Positions 24,999 through 31,397 of a DNA stretch of 31,397 bases are shown in pieces. The stretch is taken from the NCBI GenBank assembly GCA_017303735.1, contig JAFLCF010000030.1:1-31397 (forward strand). Reading direction: 5' to 3'. This stretch comes from Anaerolineae bacterium. Its GTDB lineage: Bacteria; Chloroflexota; Anaerolineae; Anaerolineales; Villigracilaceae. A program made the position numbers and the translations under genes. The notes under the pieces were generated by a model. It was given only the letters and a program-made list of their open reading frames with translations, was not told the DNA's origin and did not search any database. Position 1 is the first letter of the stretch; each line of letters begins with the position of its first letter.

Positions 24999-27045
24999 AA
25001 GTCGGTTCTTTGTTATTAATATCCAATACTTCGATATGCAAGGTCTGGGATGTTAATGGTGCTGGGAGGTCAAATATCAATTCAGGGTTACGAATGGAGC
25101 CTTGCCCTCGAAACGTGTACGTGACAGGATCCGCCCCTTCATCCGCATACCCCGTCAGTAAGATGGAAACATTTGCAGAACCGGTTATGATCGAAAATCC
25201 ATTAATTACATGAGGAGAAGGATAGGTTATCTCCACAACGAATGGATTTGCCTCGGCAGTCTTTGCGAATGTCAACGGGTCGCCATCGAAGAGGTTCGCA
25301 ATGAATATATCTTGTATTTCACCGTCTAATTTTGAATATCGCAGCTTCACTTGATCTCCAGCAAGGGTCAGGTAGGATTCCTGAAGCACCCGCCGGGTAG
25401 CTGCATCAGCGGCAAGGAGCGCCTCGATATCCTCTGAATATTGCAGCCGAATAAAATAAAACCCCGGGGTTCCATCGGGATAGGGGACGACCTTCTCCAC
25501 TGTCAGGTTTGAGAATTTAGGGTTCTCAAAAACCTGTTTGTAATCGTCGGGAGTGATAACAAATACCATGGAATCATCCAATGGTAATTTTTCATTAATA
25601 TGCCCGCGAATACTCCAGAGCCAGACTGGTGAAGATGTATCGAGAAAAAAATCAACTAACACATTTGTCCCATTTGCCCAATCTGGAGAAACAAAAATCT
25701 TTGAGTTGGGGTTTTCCTGGCTGTATTCTTTGACGATATCGAAGATCTGAAAACCGCCATATTGCATCCCGCCCAGCCCATAATCGGTATACCAGGTCGG
25801 TCCGTTGCGCAGGGAGTCAGTCAACATCCAAATATTTACCCCAGACAGCAACATAAAGACAAAAAGTTGAATGGCAACCTGCCGGGAGCTTGAGAAAGAC
25901 AAATCTCTTTTCTTTTGCAGATTAGAAATCCAATTGAGGAAGATTTCAAGCCCTAGTGCAGTGAGAATACTTGCTGGCATCACAAATACCAGGGCGCGTG
26001 TAATGCTAGTGCCTGCCAATGCTGCTGCCGATGGTGATACTAGCATCGTAATCACTACCAAGCGATTCGCCGATAGACGCAAGTTTCTCACCACAGAGAA
26101 AAGCCCAATCACCGCAAACGGCAGCGTGCCAAGCATAATGTGCCCGTAATCCTTCATCAAATGACGAGAAAGATCTCGAATGTTGGGGGTGTACCAATAC
26201 CATGGGCTTAGCCCAATCGCATACTCTGAAACATAGCGGCTTAGCTTTTCAAGAAACGAGGTATTTGCCATCCAATATGAACCCAACGTGCTCAAATGCA
26301 TGAAGGGGATGTGAGGGTTATAAAAGATAAAACGGAGATATGGGATGCCTAACAAGATGAGAATTACCATGCCGCGCAGCACAGTGTTGCGGTTCTCAAA
26401 ATGGTAGTTGCGATCAGAAAGAGCCAGTGCGATCGTAGTCAGTGGAACGATGACCTGCGCTGGGCTATAGGTATAGAATGCACAGGCAGCGAGAAAAATA
26501 GCAAGATACAAAAAACGTGGGGAGCGATGTCTGTAAAAAAGATAGGCACATAATGCGCCCGAATAGAAAGCGACAAATTCAGCTACTTCGAATGCCGTTC
26601 TAGAATGTAGGAACCAGGCTGGTGTGATCGAAAGAAACAGGGTCCCCGTCCACCAGTATTTAAGTTTGAAAATATCACGGAGAATGAAACCAATGGAGAT
26701 CGCTGCAAGCAAGGTGATGAGGATGGATGTTATGCGCGTAAGCACTGCGGATTTGCCGAACAATATGTAAGGCAACCATTGCATATAAACACTTAATCCA
26801 AGGTTATGATACAACCCGTTTGGGAAGTATGTAGGCAATAAGACATTATCTAGGCGGTAGTTATTTTCCACCAAACTGGCAATGGACTGGGTTTGATTGG
26901 CTTCATCGGTAAAGAAATAAATGGGGAAATGATCCAAACCGATCAGGCGAGTGACGAGATAGATGATCAACGCACCGAAAAATAACCAGGTTGGCAGGTC
27001 GAATCTCCCCCAAAACGTGAAAGTATCTTTTTGCTTTTCTATCAT
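24967..27045 (-). CDS. GT39/ArnT-like membrane glycosyltransferase with C-terminal beta-rich domain
   Basis: From ATG 27045 the product has 692 residues. An N-terminal cytosolic tail is followed by about ten or more membrane segments to roughly residue 400. The first external loop carries YFFTDEANQTQ (about 42-53), with the acidic pair expected of GT39/PMT/ArnT-type GT-C enzymes, which transfer a sugar from a polyprenyl-phosphate donor. After the membrane part comes an extracytoplasmic region of about 280 residues. Its last 90 or so (NGFSIITGSANVSILLTGYA onward, to HIWEITFR) look like a discoidin/F5-8-type beta-sandwich that may bind glycans. A TTG at 27075 would add ten residues, but TAAAAT (27060-27065) lies inside that extension, so ATG 27045 with a very short leader is more likely. 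Donor and acceptor are unknown. Confidence 0.75.
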   Translation of the reverse strand: MIEKQKDTFTFWGRFDLPTWLFFGALIIYLVTRLIGLDHFPIYFFTDEANQTQSIASLVENNYRLDNVLLPTYFPNGLYHNLGLSVYMQWLPYILFGKSAVLTRITSILITLLAAISIGFILRDIFKLKYWWTGTLFLSITPAWFLHSRTAFEVAEFVAFYSGALCAYLFYRHRSPRFLYLAIFLAACAFYTYSPAQVIVPLTTIALALSDRNYHFENRNTVLRGMVILILLGIPYLRFIFYNPHIPFMHLSTLGSYWMANTSFLEKLSRYVSEYAIGLSPWYWYTPNIRDLSRHLMKDYGHIMLGTLPFAVIGLFSVVRNLRLSANRLVVITMLVSPSAAALAGTSITRALVFVMPASILTALGLEIFLNWISNLQKKRDLSFSSSRQVAIQLFVFMLLSGVNIWMLTDSLRNGPTWYTDYGLGGMQYGGFQIFDIVKEYSQENPNSKIFVSPDWANGTNVLVDFFLDTSSPVWLWSIRGHINEKLPLDDSMVFVITPDDYKQVFENPKFSNLTVEKVVPYPDGTPGFYFIRLQYSEDIEALLAADAATRRVLQESYLTLAGDQVKLRYSKLDGEIQDIFIANLFDGDPLTFAKTAEANPFVVEITYPSPHVINGFSIITGSANVSILLTGYADEGADPVTYTFRGQGSIRNPELIFDLPAPLTSQTLHIEVLDINNKEPTFVHIWEITFR

Positions 27046-27059
27046 ATTGACGTAATAGC

Positions 27060-27065
27060 ATTTTA
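27060..27065 (-). promoter_or_regulatory. Candidate -10 element for the glycosyltransferase gene (short leader)
   Basis: Minus strand GGTAAAATG carries TAAAAT 14 bases before ATG 27045. Transcription would then start about 7 bases before the ATG, consistent with the lack of a ribosome site. The -35 region is not clear. Confidence 0.35.
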
Positions 27066-27118
27066 CCAGTATCAAATCGGATCATAATGTCTTAAGACAG
27101 AATTGAAGAAACATATTA

Positions 27119-27203
27119 GGCTTCTTGCAAAGTCAAATTTTTCCCCGCTTAAGGCGGCGTCCTCGCGCCGAGGACCGCGGCGAGAGCACTTATGCAAGAT
27201 GCC
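27119..27203. repeat. 85-bp palindromic element with inverted terminal repeats (MITE-like or structured RNA)
   Basis: GGCTTCTTGCAAAGT at the left (from 27119) matches the reverse complement of the right end (ACTTATGCAAGATGCC, to 27203) at 10 of the first 11 positions and again at AAGT after a one-base gap. Inside, GTCCTCG and CGAGGAC form a perfect 7-bp GC-rich hairpin with a 3-base loop. No open frame is inside and no clear target duplication flanks it. It may be a short non-autonomous transposon relic or a folded RNA. Confidence 0.45.
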
Positions 27204-27212
27204 TTTTAAACA

Positions 27213-27243
27213 ACAAAGGCGGATGTGATAGATTCGCCTTTGT
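27213..27243. repeat. Inverted repeat ACAAAGGCG / CGCCTTTGT
   Basis: Perfect 9-bp arms (27213-27221 and 27235-27243) with a 13-base loop lie just beyond the lipoprotein terminator. An ACAAAGGCGG copy also occurs near 24710. It may be a second terminator or protein-binding site; no poly-T follows on either strand. Confidence 0.4.
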
Positions 27244-27250
27244 GGAGAAC

Positions 27251-27278
27251 AAAAAGAGGCAGATTCTTCATCTGCCTC
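27251..27278 (-). terminator. Rho-independent terminator of the I42 lipoprotein gene
   Basis: On the minus strand GAGGCAGA, a 7-base loop, TCTGCCTC, then TTTTTGTT. It begins 7 bases after the stop codon at 27285. Confidence 0.9.
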
Positions 27279-27284
27279 GGCATT

Positions 27285-27686
27285 TTATTGAATGACTACC
27301 TTAAAGCTTTTTTCCTGTTCGTTTGCTGTTCCTTCACCAGGTGGATAGTTTCCAAGTGTGACTGAAATATCTCCAGCCGTAACAGCTTTGAATGTCCATA
27401 CTTCTACGCCGCCAGAGCCGGGGATGACGGGTTCTGCGGCAGTATATTCTCTTGAGACCAGTTCGACACCACTTAGGTCACCAACGACTTCCCAGTGATA
27501 GCCGGTAGACGGGTTGGATTCGACGACGATCATGAAGACCTCACCAGCGTTGACGGTGATTGGTTGTGTCGGGTCGGTGAGGGCGGGCATGCTGGAGGAT
27601 GCAGGGTCTACGGGTGCGGGGGTGGGGGCTGCACAGGCGGCGAGAAAAATGACGGAGATAAGTAGTGAATAGAGGGCGGGCTTCAT
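27285..27686 (-). CDS. Lipoprotein with chagasin-type (MEROPS I42) protease inhibitor domain
   Basis: This 133-residue protein has a signal peptide ending in the lipobox LAAC, with Cys18 as the lipidated residue, then a Pro/Ala/Ser-rich linker (19-42) and a single I42 domain. Two of the three loops that chagasins insert into papain-like proteases are clear: NPSTGYHW (58-65, family consensus NPTTGYxW) and GSGGVEVW (90-97, family consensus GxGG). The third loop is less certain, around NYPPGEGT (113-120). Chagasins inhibit papain-family cysteine peptidases. A surface-anchored inhibitor could protect the cell from its own or foreign peptidases; the papain-like protein at 4298-5821 is one possible target. 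ATG 27686 has AAGGA 8-12 bases upstream. It is a single-gene unit with its own terminator. Confidence 0.88.
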   Translation of the reverse strand: MKPALYSLLISVIFLAACAAPTPAPVDPASSSMPALTDPTQPITVNAGEVFMIVVESNPSTGYHWEVVGDLSGVELVSREYTAAEPVIPGSGGVEVWTFKAVTAGDISVTLGNYPPGEGTANEQEKSFKVVIQ

Positions 27687-27760
27687 GTGAGGTTCCTTTG
27701 AGTTTGAATATGTATTGTAAGGACGTCGAATATAAATATTTTGTTCCCGATTAAATTGAT

Positions 27761-27796
27761 AAGGCAGGGCGTATGTTTAACATAAGCCCTGCCCTT
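27761..27796 (-). terminator. Long hairpin downstream of the DinB/MDMPI-like gene
   Basis: AAGGCAGGGCGTATGTT and AACATAAGCCCTGCCCTT form a nearly continuous stem of about 16 pairs. It starts 10 bases after the stop codon at 27806, and an AT-rich tail follows on the minus strand. Confidence 0.7.
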
Positions 27797-27805
27797 ACTT
27801 TTCAA

Positions 27806-28627
27806 CTAGTACAGTATTAATAAGTCTTTGAATATATTTTCTACAAGCGATTTGTTTCCTGAGATTTTTGCCCGCTTCATTCCTTCATCATAGGAGAATC
27901 TGCCCGAGACGAAGATATTGAAATCCAACGCATCCATTTCCAAACTGGAAACTGGTTCACCATCCCCGATCTGCCACTCGCCGCCAGCGATGCCTGTCAG
28001 CATGAGGGTGATGGCTTTGCCGTTGAGACGTTTGCGTAATTTCTTCGCCGTATCGAGGACGACCAATTCCACAATGCGACCATCGTGTTCGCGTGTTTGC
28101 TCAAAGGGACGGTTCGTGGCGCGGCAGATATCAAGGCTGTGCATCCAGGTGTCGCGGCTGTGGATGACCCACATGAGATGCCGAATGGGCATGAATCCAC
28201 CAACAGGGTGAGGGATGGCGATCCACTTGATGGCATTGAAGCCATATGCCCAGTTGTGTGCGGCGATTTCGCCAACTTGTTTTAATTCGGCAATCAATTC
28301 TGCTGGAGTTTTTTCAGCACGTTCACCAACTTGTAAATCATTGATCGCATCTTCTGGCAGTTGACCTGGCTTGGGTTTGCTGGTGTATTGGCGGATCATT
28401 TCTTTGTAGCTAGTACGGCTGGCGTATCCGCCTGCTTGATGTGCAACCATATCATGCACATTCCATGCGGTGCAAGCTGTGGGTTTGGACCAATCGTCAG
28501 TGTTGAGGGACTCTATCAGAGTCAAGAAGCGACTCAGGGCGGTGCTCAGGAGGCGATGGGCTCCATCCGCATTGACGGAGGGAATGGATTCAGCATGAAC
28601 GGTTTTGGATAACGATAAGGCGGTCAT
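27806..28627 (-). CDS. DinB/mycothiol-dependent maleylpyruvate isomerase-like protein (TIGR03083 type)
   Basis: From ATG 28627 the product has 273 residues. The N-terminal four-helix part shows TACTAWNVHDMVAHQAGG (50-67) and IHSRDTWMHSLDICRA (155-170), the two signature regions of MDMPI-N proteins. His63, Asp159 and His163 match the metal triad, with Asp at the place where the known isomerase has Glu. The C-terminal part (about 190-273: ITLMLTGIAGGEWQIGDGEP, FNIFVSGRFSYDEG) resembles the SCP2-like MDMPI C-terminal domain. Family members use low-molecular-weight thiols or metal for isomerisation or detoxification, but most are uncharacterised. The start overlaps the TetR stop as ATGA and follows AAGGAGAAG, so the two genes form an operon. 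A frame extending to 28918 lies inside the TetR gene and is not used. Confidence 0.82.
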   Translation of the reverse strand: MTALSLSKTVHAESIPSVNADGAHRLLSTALSRFLTLIESLNTDDWSKPTACTAWNVHDMVAHQAGGYASRTSYKEMIRQYTSKPKPGQLPEDAINDLQVGERAEKTPAELIAELKQVGEIAAHNWAYGFNAIKWIAIPHPVGGFMPIRHLMWVIHSRDTWMHSLDICRATNRPFEQTREHDGRIVELVVLDTAKKLRKRLNGKAITLMLTGIAGGEWQIGDGEPVSSLEMDALDFNIFVSGRFSYDEGMKRAKISGNKSLVENIFKDLLILY

Positions 28628-29259
28628 TTGGCTTCTCCTTTGATGGGCATGGCTTGTTCGAGGATGGATAAAACAATGGGTATTAACGAGCCGAAACGTC
28701 CCTGCCCGACGGGTAGATGCGGTTCGTTGGATAGATGCATGGCGGTGAGACCGTGAGAGATGGCGATGACCGTATCCACGATCTGTTGACCGGTGAGCTT
28801 GGTGTTCAGTTGTTTTTTGAATTGCGCGGCGCGTTGATAGGATTGGTTGAGGATGCCGAAACTTAACGCGAGGCTTTCTTGTGAAGGGACAAAACCAGGC
28901 ACGGGGCGTTCGAAGCATAGCTGATAGAGGTCGGGGTTTTCCAGCGCGAAGGACATATAGCCTTCGATATTGATACGCAGTTCATCGCGCAGACCTGTGG
29001 AAGTTTTCATCAATTCCTTGATGTGCGCGTCAAACATCGTGAAGCCGAGGCGGAAGAGGGTGTCGTAAATTTCTGCTTTGCTGCTGAAATAGTTGTAGAG
29101 GGAGGGGGCGCGCATGTCCATGCGTCGGGCAAGCTCTTGCATGGAGAGGGCGGCTACGCCTTCTTCGCGCATGATGGTGCGGGCGGCTTCAAGGATAGCA
29201 GTTGTGGCAGCTTCGCGGTTGCGTTGTACGCGGGGGGAGGTGGGTTTGGTTTTTTTCAT
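28624..29259 (-). CDS. TetR-family transcriptional regulator (WHG-type C-terminal domain)
   Basis: This is a 211-residue repressor. The N-terminal HTH spans about 19-69 (ILEAARTIMREEGVAALSMQ, then ARRMDMRAPSLYNYFSSKAE). The C-terminal ligand-binding part (80-200; LENPDLYQLCFERPVPGF and QIVDTVIAISHGLTAMHLSN) resembles the WHG/TetR_C_33 group. ATG 29259 is preceded by a consensus promoter overlapped by two matching palindromes, so it very likely represses its own operon with the MDMPI-like gene. The ligand is unknown; the partner's family suggests an electrophile or aromatic compound, as an inference only. Confidence 0.92.
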   Translation of the reverse strand: MKKTKPTSPRVQRNREAATTAILEAARTIMREEGVAALSMQELARRMDMRAPSLYNYFSSKAEIYDTLFRLGFTMFDAHIKELMKTSTGLRDELRINIEGYMSFALENPDLYQLCFERPVPGFVPSQESLALSFGILNQSYQRAAQFKKQLNTKLTGQQIVDTVIAISHGLTAMHLSNEPHLPVGQGRFGSLIPIVLSILEQAMPIKGEAK

Positions 29260-29264
29260 TAAAT

Positions 29265-29296
29265 CTAATGATATTAGTTTTTTCTAATTATATTAG
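29265..29296. promoter_or_regulatory. Twin palindromic TetR operators
   Basis: CTAATGATATTAG (29265-29277) and CTAATTATATTAG (29284-29296) are two copies of one 13-bp palindrome, with CTAAT and ATTAG arms around a 3-base centre and a centre-to-centre spacing of 19 bases. One covers the -10 box and the other the region just after the start of transcription, as expected for autorepression. Two sites about two helical turns apart suggest two dimers side by side. Confidence 0.75.
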
Positions 29297-29314
29297 TAAA
29301 ATGAAGTTTGTCAA
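29287..29314 (-). promoter_or_regulatory. Consensus sigma-70 promoter of the tetR operon (TTGACA-N16-TATAAT)
   Basis: On the minus strand TTGACA (29314-29309), a 16-base spacer, then TATAAT (29292-29287). Both hexamers match consensus exactly. Transcription should start near 29280, giving a leader of about 20 bases before ATG 29259. Confidence 0.85.
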
Positions 29315-29323
29315 GGATTAAAA

Positions 29324-29356
29324 AAGTGACAATCACCTGCGAGGTGACTGTCACTT
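29324..29356 (-). terminator. Strong terminator reading the minus strand
   Basis: AAGTGACAATCACCT (29324-29338) pairs with AGGTGACTGTCACTT (29342-29356) at 14 of 15 positions, and on the minus strand a TTTTTT run follows. It ends transcription from the gene at 29539-30225 just before the tetR promoter. Confidence 0.85.
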
Positions 29357-29417
29357 GGGTGTTTTCTAATGAAACAAAAAAGGCGGGAGACTTCACCGCT
29401 ATGAGTTGAACTTTTCT

Positions 29418-29561
29418 TTAGCTTGAAAATCCCATTTTCATGATCTCGGCTTCTGCCTCTTGCATGGATGCGACCACGGATGTCACTTTACGCCGAAAGA
29501 ATAGCCTGTCTAATACTTCCAAATTCCAACCAACGTCACTATTTTGAATATTGTACCTGAT
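29418..29561 (-). pseudogene. Open 47-codon stretch after the ART-like gene, possible frameshifted C-terminus or remnant
   Basis: Minus-strand codons from 29561 to the TAA at 29418 are open and protein-like (VGWNLEVLDRLFFRRKVTSV, ASMQEAEAEIMKMGFSS), but no good start exists before Met33 of the stretch. It overlaps the end of the preceding gene in another frame and stops 62 bases before a terminator. It could be a lost C-terminus of that gene after a frameshift, or a remnant. Confidence 0.25.
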
Positions 29562-30225
29562 TCAAAAATGGAAAGTCGGAAGGAGTGATGGTGATTTTGG
29601 CAAGCGGCTGGACGGGTTGCTCACTGCCCCACTCTTCCACTTCGCCGCCGAGAAATTGCAAGATGGGAATGATACGGCGGGAGGGAAAACTCTCAGCGCG
29701 GCAGATGTAAAGCATTCCTTCGGTGAAGGGTGCGTCTTCTTTTTTGTTTTGGGGCAAGGCAAAGTGATAATACTTTTCGCGGCGCTCACCCGATCCAATG
29801 CGGATGCAGGCATTGTTGGTGAGGGTGAATTTATCTTTGTCTAAAATGGCGAACCACATTGCCCAGATCGCATCGGGAGAGCAGAATATCTGGGTGCGGT
29901 TGCCAAACTCGTTGTTGTCACGGCTTTTGCGAATGGGTTCAATCGTTTTCAGTTCGTGCATGGGCGAACCATGCGCCACCAACCCGCGCCAGTCGCAGAG
30001 GTAATTGAGAAAGTCAACTTTGGGGTATGGCAGGTCGTATTGAATCGGGATGTCGCTGCCGTGTTTGATTGCGGTATCAATGAGTTTATCGAAGGCGGCG
30101 CGTTTTTCTTCGGCGAGCGGTTGAACGGCACGTCGCAGCATGGGTGTGCGAAATCCATTTCCAAGGCGGATGAGGTTGTAGATGATATGGAAGATCGGTT
30201 TAGAAAGAGATGTAGGGAGTGGCAT
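29539..30225 (-). CDS. Conserved-looking protein of unknown function with ART-like HGS motif
   Basis: I do not recognise this 228-residue soluble protein. Its central region reads YLCDWRGLVAHGSPMHEL (75-92), then IEP, NEFGNRTQIFCSPDAIWAMW (105-124). A His-Gly-Ser strand end, a 'xxIxP' step and then 'I-F-C-S-P-D-x-x-x-A-x-W-F-A' matches the general pattern of ADP-ribosyltransferase-like folds, where H-G-S/T binds NAD ribose and a later S/T-P-D-x-x-x-A helix follows. No clear catalytic Glu is identified. The fold guess is inference. ATG 30225 has only a weak GGTGA ribosome site. An open stretch after the stop (29418-29561) may belong to it. Confidence 0.6.
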   Translation of the reverse strand: MPLPTSLSKPIFHIIYNLIRLGNGFRTPMLRRAVQPLAEEKRAAFDKLIDTAIKHGSDIPIQYDLPYPKVDFLNYLCDWRGLVAHGSPMHELKTIEPIRKSRDNNEFGNRTQIFCSPDAIWAMWFAILDKDKFTLTNNACIRIGSGERREKYYHFALPQNKKEDAPFTEGMLYICRAESFPSRRIIPILQFLGGEVEEWGSEQPVQPLAKITITPSDFPFLNQVQYSK

Positions 30226-30280
30226 GGGATATTCACCAATCGTTTGTAGGGGTGACGTCTCGTCGCCCTAGTGATGGGAT

Positions 30281-30307
30281 AAAAAAGGGGCAGGGAGACC
30301 CTGCCCC
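30281..30307 (-). terminator. Rho-independent terminator of ettA
   Basis: On the minus strand GGGGCAGGG (30307-30299), loop TCT, CCCTGCCCC (30295-30287), then TTTTTT. It lies 13 bases after the ettA stop. Confidence 0.93.
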
Positions 30308-30319
30308 TACGGGACGAAT

Positions 30320-31396
30320 TTATCTCTTCATCGTTCTATATTTCACTCGGTGCGGAGTGAGGTCTTTGCCAAACTTCTCCGTCATCATCGTTTCGTAATC
30401 GGACCAGTTGCCGATGTACATTTTGGCGACGGAGTCGCCTTCGTAGACGATGAGGTGGGTGCAGATGCGGTCGAGGAACCAGCGGTCGTGGCTGACGACG
30501 AGGGCGACGCCTGCGAATTCGGTGAGGGCTTCTTCGAGGGCGCGCAGGGTGTTGACGTCGAGGTCGTTGGTCGGTTCATCGAGGAGCAGGACGTTGGCGC
30601 CTTCGGTGAGGGTTTTGGCGAGGTGGACACGGTTGCGTTCACCGCCTGAGAGGATGCCGACTTTCTTTTGCTGGTCGGAGCCTGCGAAGTTGAATGAAGA
30701 GACATAGCCACGTGAGTTGATCTTGCGTTTGCCAAGCTCAAGATTTTCTGCGCCGCCTGAAATTTCTTCGTAGACGGTTTTCTCGGGGTCGAGGGTGCGG
30801 GTTTGATCAACGTAAGAGAATTTGACGGTGTCACCGATCTTGATGGAGCCGCTATCAGGTTTTTCTTGACCTGTGATCATCTTGAGCAAGGTCGTTTTGC
30901 CTGCACCGTTGGGACCAATGATCCCGATGATAGAGCCTGGGGGAACAGAAGCAGTGAACTCGTCAAGAATGAGGCGGTCGCCATAAGATTTGGTCACCTT
31001 GTTAAACTCGAAGACCAAGTCGCCGAGGCGCGGACCAGGCGGGATGTAGATATCCAGTTCTTCGCGGCGGGCTTCGGCTTCTTGCCCCAATAATTTTTCG
31101 TAGGCGGTGACGCGGGCTTGCCCTTTTGCCTGACGGGCTTTGGCTCCCATACGAATCCATTCGAGTTCGCGGCTGAGAGTCTTTTGGCGCTGGCTTTCGG
31201 CTTTTTCTTCGAGGCGGATGCGCTCCTGTTTTTGTTCGAGCCAGGAGGAGTAGTTGCCTTTGTAGGGGATACCGTAGCCGCGGTCGAGTTCGAGGATCCA
31301 GCCTGCGACGTTGTCGAGGAAGTAGCGGTCGTGGGTGACGGCGATGACGGTGCCTTTGTAGTCGCGCAGGTGATGTTCGAGCCACGCCACGGATTC
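30320..31396 (-). CDS. ettA: ABC-F protein EttA, energy-dependent translational throttle (N-terminal part outside window)
   Basis: The frame is open to the right edge ([10 protein letters not shown]), so the gene begins outside; about 358 of the usual 550-560 residues are present. Visible parts are the H-loop of the first ATPase domain ([11 protein letters not shown]), the linker with [20 protein letters not shown] and [19 protein letters not shown], and the complete second ATPase domain: Walker [10 protein letters not shown], signature LSGGERNRV, Walker [14 protein letters not shown] and H-loop [10 protein letters not shown]. EttA binds the ribosomal E site and gates the first steps of elongation according to the ATP/ADP ratio. 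The linker and [12 protein letters not shown]-terminus fit EttA rather than Uup or resistance-type ABC-F proteins. Confidence 0.92.
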   Translation of the reverse strand, partial: ESVAWLEHHLRDYKGTVIAVTHDRYFLDNVAGWILELDRGYGIPYKGNYSSWLEQKQERIRLEEKAESQRQKTLSRELEWIRMGAKARQAKGQARVTAYEKLLGQEAEARREELDIYIPPGPRLGDLVFEFNKVTKSYGDRLILDEFTASVPPGSIIGIIGPNGAGKTTLLKMITGQEKPDSGSIKIGDTVKFSYVDQTRTLDPEKTVYEEISGGAENLELGKRKINSRGYVSSFNFAGSDQQKKVGILSGGERNRVHLAKTLTEGANVLLLDEPTNDLDVNTLRALEEALTEFAGVALVVSHDRWFLDRICTHLIVYEGDSVAKMYIGNWSDYETMMTEKFGKDLTPHRVKYRTMKR

Positions 31397-31397
31397 G

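Noticed and set aside
28628..28918. N-terminal extension of the MDMPI-like protein
   Set aside because: It lies inside the TetR gene in another frame and is Arg/His-rich; ATG 28627 has AAGGAGAAG and an ATGA overlap.
30350..30649. Plus-strand frames opposite ettA
   Set aside because: They are complements of highly conserved ATPase motifs, with skewed composition and no start signals.
1..31397. CRISPR array, tRNA, rRNA, complete insertion sequence or prophage
   Set aside because: No regularly spaced repeats, cloverleaf-type sequences, rRNA segments or transposase/integrase frames were seen on reading both strands.

Overview
The window most likely comes from a Chloroflexota bacterium of the class Anaerolineae. 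This rests on overall gene style: long multi-PAS/GAF kinases, a GT39-type enzyme with an appended domain, a TIGR03083-like protein beside a TetR gene, and mid-GC coding sequence. It is an inference from memory of such genomes, not from a search. No rRNA, tRNA, CRISPR array or complete insertion sequence was seen.

Layout. (1) 1-4195, plus strand: the end of an ABC-2 transporter permease, a MOSC-domain protein, a six-Asp-box (BNR) protein and a polytopic membrane protein. A perfect 20-bp hairpin (4225-4270) separates this run from a convergent minus-strand gene for a secreted C39/papain-like protein with a C-terminal LysM (4298-5821). (2) 6040-17004, plus strand: a signalling block. It holds a 2231-residue hybrid histidine kinase (10 PAS, 3 GAF, HisKA, HATPase, REC), a REC-HisKA_3-HATPase protein, a NarL-type regulator, a REC-PAS-histidine-kinase protein with damaged ATPase motifs, and a REC-HD-GYP protein. 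The first three genes overlap by ATGA. (3) 17162-24455, minus strand, convergent with the first block: two tandem paralogous membrane histidine kinases (1492 and 929 residues) that share a membrane module, an unusual GAF type and a near-identical catalytic core. (4) 24753-31396, minus strand: a GT39-like membrane glycosyltransferase, a chagasin-type (I42) lipoprotein, a TetR plus DinB/MDMPI-like pair behind a consensus promoter with two palindromic operators, an unrecognised protein with an ART-like motif pattern, and the C-terminal part of the ABC-F protein EttA.

The most interesting part is the roughly 18-kb two-component island with four histidine kinases, one degenerate kinase, five receiver domains, one DNA-binding output and one c-di-GMP phosphodiesterase output. 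Three consecutive or near-consecutive genes begin with the same REC plus helical-linker module but carry three different outputs. This suggests module duplication with output swapping. The gene order suggests a His-Asp-His-Asp relay in which a REC-fused HisKA_3 kinase takes the place of an Hpt protein, ending in a NarL regulator, with a branch to c-di-GMP turnover. The individual domains are well known; the wiring is inferred from gene order and domain content only.
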